Source: CAYPXJ01 sp964414595 (GTDB lineage Bacteria > Pseudomonadota > Alphaproteobacteria > Rickettsiales > CAIJLX01). Taken from it: a stretch of DNA of 28,947 nucleotides. The DNA lies in NCBI GenBank assembly GCA_964414595.1, contig CAYPXJ010000018.1, forward strand, positions 1 through 28,947. Reading direction: 5' to 3'. The notes under the pieces were generated by a model. It saw only the letters and a program-made list of their open reading frames with translations. It ran no database searches and had not been told where the DNA came from. Shown piece by piece: positions 1 to 4,911 of this stretch. Each line of letters starts with the position of its first letter. The first letter of the stretch is position 1. Both the position numbers and the translations under genes were made by a program.

Positions 1-60
1 ATCGGCAATTAGTGTGTCTGCCGTTCCAACAACGACTCTTCCTTTAGGTAGCGGTCTCAT
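1..60 (-). CDS. 5' end of an unidentified leftward gene (partial)
   Basis: An ATG at 60-58 opens a frame that stays open to the left edge. It gives 20 residues beginning MRPLPKGRVVVGTAD. A strong ribosome binding site (AGGAGAG) lies 4 to 10 bases upstream of the ATG, so the start is credible although only the N-terminus is visible. The VVVGTAD stretch looks like a first beta strand followed by an acidic residue, as in a receiver or Rossmann-like fold, but 20 residues cannot establish a family. The upstream region is shared with the rightward gene at 234 and contains two CtrA-type boxes, the nearer one 39 to 54 bases from this start. Function unknown. Confidence 0.6.
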   Translation of the reverse strand, partial: MRPLPKGRVVVGTADTLIAD

Positions 61-98
61 GTATCTCTCCTGGTTTTATCCAGATTAACAATAATATC

Positions 99-114
99 TT
101 AAAAAATTGTTAAC
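99..114. promoter_or_regulatory. candidate CtrA box 1 (TTAA-N7-TTAAC)
   Basis: TTAAAAAATTGTTAAC is an exact match to the alphaproteobacterial CtrA consensus TTAA-N7-TTAAC. It lies upstream of the leftward partial gene. A TATTAT hexamer at 96-91 (minus strand) next to it could be that gene's -10 element. A GATTC (GANTC, the CcrM methylation motif) follows at 115-119. Binding is inferred from the motif only. Confidence 0.55.
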
Positions 115-148
115 GATTCAGCTTCTAACCCATTGAAATAAGCACCTC

Positions 149-186
149 GTTTACGTTAACCCTCTTTTAACCTTTTTGCCGTAAAC
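149..186. repeat. short inverted repeat around CtrA box 2
   Basis: GTTTACG (149-155) and CGTAAAC (180-186) are perfect 7-base inverted arms separated by 24 bases that contain the second CtrA-type box. It could be an operator for a dimeric regulator. Arms this short can also arise by chance. Confidence 0.35.
156..171. promoter_or_regulatory. candidate CtrA box 2 (TTAA-N7-TTAAC)
   Basis: TTAACCCTCTTTTAAC matches TTAA-N7-TTAAC exactly. It lies 63 bases upstream of the start codon at 234. A weak -10-like TAAACT is at 182-187, which would place the box over the -35 region, the usual position for CtrA activation. The target would be the rightward gene at 234. Confidence 0.55.
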
Positions 187-233
187 TCAAGAAGCTAGAG
201 ATCATTATTAAGGCTTCAGGGGACTTTGAAACG

Positions 234-719
234 ATGAGCAATTTTTTGGAGTTATTTCAAAAGATGGAAGAGTTCTACCAAGAGCTCGGGCTCGTGATAA
301 ACGAGAAGCAGGTTTTTCCTGCGCTCATTCTTCAGCTTTCGCAGATTGAAGCTTCCGGCAAAGCATCGATAACCGAAAATCCTCTTATTCCCGGCATACA
401 ACCCGGCAGCCATAAATCTTATGCTGAACAAATCGGCAGCGAATTGCCTATGCAGATGCCTTCGCCGACGATCACGGGCGGCAGTTTTTTTGAAGGCGGA
501 GTTGAAGTGATGGATTCCGTGCGGATTAACATTCCGGTTGTTTGTGCCTTTCTGGAAAAAGTGATCGAACGCATGAAAACCGATGTTCCGTTTCGTTTTC
601 GTATGCAGGAATTATTTATGCTTTGCGCGAATAACAATAGTTTCAGTGTGACCGAAGCGCTCTCCAGCAAACCACATCTGAAAGATACGCTCTGCGATCT
701 GCGCGGTTATACGCACTAA
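234..719 (+). CDS. hypothetical protein, 161 aa, behind CtrA-type boxes
   Basis: The ATG at 234 follows CAGGGGAC with a long spacer of about ten bases, and no better start is visible. The product has no signal peptide or membrane segment and looks soluble. An amphipathic N-terminal helix (residues 1-40) and a C-terminal helical part (about 105-160) flank a Pro/Gly-rich middle (about 48-85). I recognise no family. The gene stands alone on the plus strand, and its stop is 3 bases from the end of the converging 54-codon gene. Two CtrA-type boxes upstream suggest cell-cycle-linked expression or co-expression with motility genes. The AT-rich promoter region and the box spacing support a real, regulated gene. 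Function cannot be assigned. Confidence 0.75.
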   Translation: MSNFLELFQKMEEFYQELGLVINEKQVFPALILQLSQIEASGKASITENPLIPGIQPGSHKSYAEQIGSELPMQMPSPTITGGSFFEGGVEVMDSVRINIPVVCAFLEKVIERMKTDVPFRFRMQELFMLCANNNSFSVTEALSSKPHLKDTLCDLRGYTH

Positions 720-722
720 ATC

Positions 723-887
723 TTAGCTACGGCGTTCTATATTCCTACGCACCGCTTGCTCTAACGCAAGTTCAATTTTTATGCTCGCAAAATTTTCGCA
801 AATCTCATCAATTAGCCTTATTAAAGCCATATCTTCTGCTTCTGACTTTGCTTCCTGCTGCTCATAATCGTTGCCGAGCATTTTCAT
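723..887 (-). CDS. small hypothetical protein, 54 aa, coupled to the upstream gene
   Basis: A 54-codon frame runs from the ATG at 887 to TAA at 725-723. The ATG overlaps the TGA of the preceding leftward gene (ATGA), the classic sign of translational coupling. GGA lies 4 to 6 bases before the first ATG, and a second in-frame ATG two codons on has better spacing. The product starts MKMLGNDYEQQ, is acidic in its first half and ends in a basic RRNIERRS tail. It is probably one or two helices, with no signal peptide or membrane segment. No family recognised. Small size, tight coupling and AT-rich composition would fit a partner or inhibitor of the larger protein, but that is inference. Confidence 0.65.
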   Translation of the reverse strand: MKMLGNDYEQQEAKSEAEDMALIRLIDEICENFASIKIELALEQAVRRNIERRS

Positions 888-1462
888 TTATCCGCTATAA
901 TTATGCTCTTCAAATCGCTTGCCATTTCGCGCAGTTCGGGAATTTCTAATTCTTTTTGCTCCTGATTGCTTACTAACTGGGATTTCAGGTACTTTTCCAA
1001 ATCTTCGAGCGCTGAAAAATGTTTTGGCAAAAATTCTTTGGCCATTTTCTGTTCTAATTTTGTTGGCGGTGCTGGAAGCTTAGAAAATTCAAGTCGATGA
1101 TTTACGTCCACGCCAATAAGTCGATTCGCATCTACAAGAAATTGTCTTAGATAAAGCTGTGTTCTCTGCAATTCCTCTATTTTTTGTTTATTTAACGCTT
1201 CTAGTTTCTCTGTAAATTCGAAATTTTCTGCAATTTTTCCAGCAGGCCCTTGCATAAATATTTCATAGCTGGATTGACTTGTGAGAATCATATGTGAAAT
1301 TTTTCTATCTATCTCTCTCAGAACATTCAAAATACTGCATGTCCCTTTCGACATTTCTGCATCTTTATACGCAAAGGCGATTTTTACATCGTCGCGTGTT
1401 AAATCTTCGCTTAAAAAATTAATGATGTACATCGGTAACCTTGGTGGTGATTTTTCTTGCAT
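884..1462 (-). CDS. hypothetical coiled-coil protein, 192 aa, AT-rich gene
   Basis: The long start is the ATG at 1462. The ATG at 1432 (MYIINFLSED) has a better binding site (AAGG six bases upstream), so the mature protein may be 182 aa. The product is soluble and largely helical, with a charged heptad-like stretch at about residues 75-110 (NFEFTEKLEALNKQKIEE) and a Lys/Glu-rich C-terminus. No catalytic motif or family is recognised. DNA composition differs from neighbouring housekeeping genes: 1141-1200 is 30% G+C and 961-1020 is 40%, against 58% in ubiG at 1741-1800. It reads away from ubiG across a 68-base divergent gap and overlaps the 54-codon gene downstream. The pair looks like an acquired accessory cassette. 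Confidence 0.75.
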   Translation of the reverse strand: MQEKSPPRLPMYIINFLSEDLTRDDVKIAFAYKDAEMSKGTCSILNVLREIDRKISHMILTSQSSYEIFMQGPAGKIAENFEFTEKLEALNKQKIEELQRTQLYLRQFLVDANRLIGVDVNHRLEFSKLPAPPTKLEQKMAKEFLPKHFSALEDLEKYLKSQLVSNQEQKELEIPELREMASDLKSIIIADK

Positions 1463-1469
1463 AATTTGC

Positions 1470-1499
1470 TCGACAGAATTTGTTTGCCCGTGCTTTAAT
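1470..1499 (+). promoter_or_regulatory. candidate sigma-70-type promoter of ubiG
   Basis: TCGACA (1470-1475; 5 of 6 to TTGACA) and TTTAAT (1494-1499; 5 of 6 to TATAAT) are separated by 18 bases. They would give a leader of about 25 bases before the ubiG ATG. Inferred from consensus only. Confidence 0.5.
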
Positions 1500-1530
1500 T
1501 ATGTCAGAAATAAGCTAATAAACAGTTAAC

Positions 1531-2283
1531 ATGGCATCAAAAATCTCAGTAAAATCTACCCTCAATGCTTCGGAAATCGCAAAGTTTGAAGCGATGGCGG
1601 AAGAATGGTGGGATCCGCGCGGAAAATTTAAACCTCTGCATCAATTCAACCCAACCCGCATTGCGTATATTCGTGATGCGGTGGTTGCGCATTTTAATCT
1701 CGATTCTTCCGCGAAAACGCCACTGAAAAATATGCGCCTGCTTGATGTTGGCTGCGGGGGTGGTTTGCTATCCGAGCCTTTTGCCCGTCTTGGCGCACAT
1801 GTCACCGGCATTGATGGCAGTGAAAAAAATATAGCGATAGCGAAGCTCCACGCCGAAAAGGAAAAGCTCTCTATCGATTACCAATCTAAAACAGCAGAAG
1901 CGCTCGCGGCTAAAGGCAAAAAATACGATGTTGTTTTGGCCATGGAAATTATTGAGCACGTCGATAACGTGCCGGTGTTTATTCAAGCTTGCAGTGATCT
2001 GGTAAAGCCTGGCGGATTGCTTTTTATCGCCACCCTTAATCGCACGGCGAAATCTTACATTTTTGCGATTCTCGGCGCGGAGTATGTTCTGCGTTGGTTG
2101 CCCAAAGGTACGCATGACTGGCGTAAATTTTTAACGCCCGGCGAAATAGGGGCATTGCTTGCAAAGCAAGATATGCGTATGGATGATTTGCGCGGCATGC
2201 AATTTAACCCCATCACGCAGGCTTGGCGCGAAAGTAGCGATACCAGCGTCAATTACGTGATAAGGGCCATAAAAGGGCAATAG
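1531..2283 (+). CDS. ubiG: UbiG, ubiquinone biosynthesis O-methyltransferase
   Basis: UbiG performs both O-methylations of ubiquinone synthesis (2-polyprenyl-6-hydroxyphenol and 3-demethylubiquinol), using S-adenosylmethionine at the inner face of the membrane. The 250-residue length is typical. The N-terminal family hallmark is present: EEWWDPRGKFKPLHQFNPTR at about residues 24-43. SAM motif I is DVGCGGGLLSEP (72-83), with the acidic end of strand 2 at GIDGS (93-97). The ATG at 1531 is preceded by AT-rich sequence without a clear Shine-Dalgarno site, but the upstream promoter gives a short leader and the N-terminus matches the family. A ubiH-type hydroxylase of the same pathway lies 1.4 kb away on the other strand. 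Upstream is an AT-rich accessory pair; downstream is a small unknown gene. Confidence 0.95.
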   Translation: MASKISVKSTLNASEIAKFEAMAEEWWDPRGKFKPLHQFNPTRIAYIRDAVVAHFNLDSSAKTPLKNMRLLDVGCGGGLLSEPFARLGAHVTGIDGSEKNIAIAKLHAEKEKLSIDYQSKTAEALAAKGKKYDVVLAMEIIEHVDNVPVFIQACSDLVKPGGLLFIATLNRTAKSYIFAILGAEYVLRWLPKGTHDWRKFLTPGEIGALLAKQDMRMDDLRGMQFNPITQAWRESSDTSVNYVIRAIKGQ

Positions 2284-2386
2284 TTACTCGCCTATAAGTT
2301 GCAATTCCTTCTCGATATTCTATTTTTGGTTGACTGGTTTGCTTGGGTATGCGAGCTTTAGGTCTATTGTTATCGAGCGAATTATC

Positions 2387-2653
2387 ATGCGCATGAAAAA
2401 AGCTACCGCTGTGGGTTCGGGGTCCTCACCCAGCGATTTTGCTTCTCTGTTTTACGCCATCGCGGATGTGAGCGATGCGCTTTTGCACCTTAAAAAAAAT
2501 TGTCCTGGAGCGGCATCACCGGAATCTTTGGAAGCGGTGCGGCTTCTGAGCGTGCGTTTGCAGGAATGTTGGGCGCAAACATTATATCTGGAACGTACGC
2601 TGCTTGAATCTTTATCCGAAAAATTGGAGCAGCGGACACAGTATAAAACTTGA
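2387..2653 (+). CDS. hypothetical protein, about 88 aa
   Basis: The frame opens further upstream, but the first credible start is the ATG at 2387 (MRMKKATAVG), with another ATG two codons later; only a weak GAGCGA precedes them. The product has a short Gly/Ser-rich N-terminus, then two amphipathic helices (about SDFASLFYAIADVSDALLHL and SLEAVRLLSVRLQECW). It looks like a small soluble helical-bundle protein with no signal peptide. No family is recognised. It lies 100 bases after ubiG and may be read through from it or have its own promoter. A stem-loop at 2660-2702 follows the stop and separates it from the converging SIR2-like gene. Confidence 0.6.
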   Translation: MRMKKATAVGSGSSPSDFASLFYAIADVSDALLHLKKNCPGAASPESLEAVRLLSVRLQECWAQTLYLERTLLESLSEKLEQRTQYKT

Positions 2654-2659
2654 GTTTAT

Positions 2660-2702
2660 GTCAGGGGCGCGGTTTTTCCTGGTGCGATACCGCGCTCCTG
2701 AC
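2660..2702 (+). terminator. 14-bp stem-loop between convergent genes
   Basis: GTCAGGGGCGCGGT (2660-2673) pairs with ACCGCGCTCCTGAC (2689-2702). The 14-bp stem has one G-U pair on the plus-strand RNA (an A-C mismatch on the minus strand) and a 15-base loop. It starts 7 bases after the stop of the small plus-strand gene. No run of T follows in either direction, so it may be a transcript-end stabiliser or Rho-assisted site rather than a classic intrinsic terminator. Confidence 0.45.
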
Positions 2703-2712
2703 GCCACCACAA

Positions 2713-3726
2713 TTAGTCTGAAAGAAATTTTGTAATTTCTTCTAATTCATCCGCAAAGCCTCTTACCAATGGCGCAGGATCTTCTCTACCATATTTCTTA
2801 GACCACTTCATGAAATCATTTGCATTGCCCAATGTGCAGTAAAGTATTTTTGCCTTAGTTTCGGCCAATGGGCTCCAAATATGCTTATCCCAATCTCTAA
2901 CCTGTACACCTATAATTGCAATCTTATCGACTTCTCCAATGGCCTGCTTCATAATGTTCTTTTGGAAATTTATGAATGTTTCGCCATTTATTGAGTTCTT
3001 TTCAGGGGTTAAATTGCTAATAATAGGCAATTGATTTCCTATTCTGATGAAAAAAGATTCCTCTTCTCTCACCACTAAAGGCTGATCTGTATCTAGAGTT
3101 TGCCGCACTATTCGAGCATTTTCACTAGTCCCGGGAACAAAAAAATTGCAACTTCCATGTGGTAAAATTAATTCAACTTTCTTACTTTTTACTACACTAT
3201 TAAAGGACAAAAATCCGCGCGGCGTTCTTAAAACTGGGGCTAAATTTGATTTTTCTATCGCGCGTTGTAGCAGTAAATCATAATTTAAAGTGCATAATAT
3301 GGTTGGATTTTTATCTATTATGGAATTCAGTTTCTCGCAGAATTTTATATATATATTTTGTGGACTAGGGCAAAAGTTAAAGAAATAAGTAGCTAAAGAT
3401 ATTAAGTGAGGCTCGATATAGTTTGCATAACGTCTAGATAAAGTAATTGAGGCGCCCTCGTAATTTTTCTTAAAACGCTCTGGCCAATTCATTAATAAAG
3501 GAAGATCGTTGTCTTGTTTAATTTCCAAGGCAACTTTTTCATTCTCTGAAAATGAACTCCATGCACCGGGATAAAGCATATTTAAACTTTCAAAGAGAGC
3601 TTTTAATTCAGAATCGAATTCTATTATACTTTCAAAAAGATCTTTCATTAATGGGGGCTTTTTAAAGCCTTGAGGCTCAGAACCGTGGCTAGCACCCGCT
3701 CCAAACAAAATGAAATTATTCGCCAC
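2713..3726 (-). CDS. SIR2-like domain protein, 337 aa (possible defence NADase)
   Basis: The start is a GTG at 3726, the base right after the stop of the ubiH-type gene. The next residues form the first Rossmann strand, so a later start is unlikely. SIR2-family landmarks appear in order: FGAGAS (8-13, dinucleotide loop), TLNYD (146-150, the T-x-N-[YF]-D motif), PHGS (189-192, with the candidate catalytic His 190) and a late Rossmann strand IAIIGVQVRDWDKHI (269-283). Bacterial proteins of this kind include NAD-hydrolysing effectors of anti-phage systems, but no second effector or sensor domain is visible, and no recognised defence partner lies beside it. The gene is markedly AT-rich (2941-3000 and 3361-3420 33% G+C, 3301-3360 25%; ubiH at 3961-4020 62%), which suggests recent acquisition. 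It could also be a stand-alone SIR2-like enzyme of other function. Confidence 0.8.
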   Translation of the reverse strand: MANNFILFGAGASHGSEPQGFKKPPLMKDLFESIIEFDSELKALFESLNMLYPGAWSSFSENEKVALEIKQDNDLPLLMNWPERFKKNYEGASITLSRRYANYIEPHLISLATYFFNFCPSPQNIYIKFCEKLNSIIDKNPTILCTLNYDLLLQRAIEKSNLAPVLRTPRGFLSFNSVVKSKKVELILPHGSCNFFVPGTSENARIVRQTLDTDQPLVVREEESFFIRIGNQLPIISNLTPEKNSINGETFINFQKNIMKQAIGEVDKIAIIGVQVRDWDKHIWSPLAETKAKILYCTLGNANDFMKWSKKYGREDPAPLVRGFADELEEITKFLSD

Positions 3727-4911
3727 TCATACGCCCATTGCGTGTTTCACAAAACGGCGTTTGAGACGCGGGAGTTTTTCTACCAAGCCTAATCCAAAAC
3801 GGCGCGCGCGGCGCACGGCGGGAATATTATTCGAGAACAAACCATTCAAATAATGCGTCGCGGCAATCATGCCGGCGTTATCGGTTGTGCGCGTGCGGGC
3901 AAACTTCGCCAGCATATCGCTCGCGCCAATATCCAGCCCCACTTTTGACTGCGCGCGCATGTGGCGCACCAATTCCTGCACGTCGCGCAGCGAAAGATTA
4001 AGGCCTTGCCCCGCTATCGGATGAATAGCGTGCGCGGCATCGCCAATCACCACCACGCGGCCTTCGTTAAATTTTTCTGCAACCGTGAGCGAAAGCGGGT
4101 AAGCCCAACGCTTACCAACCCACGTCACCTTGCCCAGATAATGTTCCATGCGCTCAGAAAGCGCCGCGTTAAAATCCGCTTCGGGCATTGCGAGATACAG
4201 CGGCACCAAATCTTCCGCCTCGCTCCAGACGATAGAAGAATGGTGCCCCCCACGCATGGGTAACACTGCAAAAGGCCCTGCGTTTAAGAAGCGCTCTAAC
4301 GCCACATTTTCATGATTTTTTTCATGTTCGATGATGCCAACTATTGCCGTCTGCTTGTAAGATTTTACGCGGTAAGGAATTTTTACATAGTCACGCACGG
4401 CAGATTTTTTTCCATCCGCGGCGATGATTATTTTTGCAGTTAGCGCTCTTCCATCTTTCAGTGCAACTTGTGCAAAATGGCTATCCTGCTTGATTGATTT
4501 CCACTGCACATTATCAAAAATCTCTATCGTCTTTTCTTTCGCGATTTCATCCATCAAAGCTTTGCGAAACACACCATTCTCTAGGACAAAACCCATCGGG
4601 TCTTCGCTTACAAGCTCATGATGATAATGCAAATACGCCGGCGAATCCTGATCCGCGATACGAATTTCATCAATAGTGCCTGACTGATCACGAATCACTT
4701 CGCCAATACCGAGCCGATCGTAATATTGCACATTGCCCAGCCCTAGCGCGGTTGTACGGCCATCGCTGGCGCGCTCAAGCAATGCGTTGATGGGCTGCGA
4801 TTCCAGTAGCGCCACCGCAAAACCCGCTTTACCTAAATCCAACGCAAGTGTTGCGCCGGCAACGCCCGCGCCAATCACGATGGCATCAAAATTTTCTTCA
4901 GGCCGCGTCAC
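3727..4911 (-). CDS. ubiH: UbiH/Coq6-family FAD-dependent ubiquinone hydroxylase
   Basis: This flavoprotein monooxygenase family uses O2 and NAD(P)H to hydroxylate the aromatic ring of ubiquinone precursors. The 394 residues show the family signatures: GAGVAG (14-19) with the ribose-binding Glu at the end of strand 2 (E37), the DG motif at ADGKKSAVRD (165-174), and GDAAHAIHPIAGQGLNLSLRD (290-310), which binds FAD ribose and pyrophosphate. Which ring carbon is hydroxylated (UbiH, UbiF, UbiL or UbiM type) cannot be read from sequence alone, so the symbol is provisional. The GTG start at 4911 lies inside the end of valS (14-base overlap), with GGAG upstream, so translation is probably coupled to valS. 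The next gene, the SIR2-like gene, begins directly after its stop. Confidence 0.88.
   Translation of the reverse strand: MTRPEENFDAIVIGAGVAGATLALDLGKAGFAVALLESQPINALLERASDGRTTALGLGNVQYYDRLGIGEVIRDQSGTIDEIRIADQDSPAYLHYHHELVSEDPMGFVLENGVFRKALMDEIAKEKTIEIFDNVQWKSIKQDSHFAQVALKDGRALTAKIIIAADGKKSAVRDYVKIPYRVKSYKQTAIVGIIEHEKNHENVALERFLNAGPFAVLPMRGGHHSSIVWSEAEDLVPLYLAMPEADFNAALSERMEHYLGKVTWVGKRWAYPLSLTVAEKFNEGRVVVIGDAAHAIHPIAGQGLNLSLRDVQELVRHMRAQSKVGLDIGASDMLAKFARTRTTDNAGMIAATHYLNGLFSNNIPAVRRARRFGLGLVEKLPRLKRRFVKHAMGV

Noticed and set aside
1376..1410. Additional CtrA box (TTAA...TTAA) inside the 192-aa gene
   Set aside because: The spacing between TTAA elements near 1400-1415 is 8 bases rather than 7, and it lies inside coding sequence.
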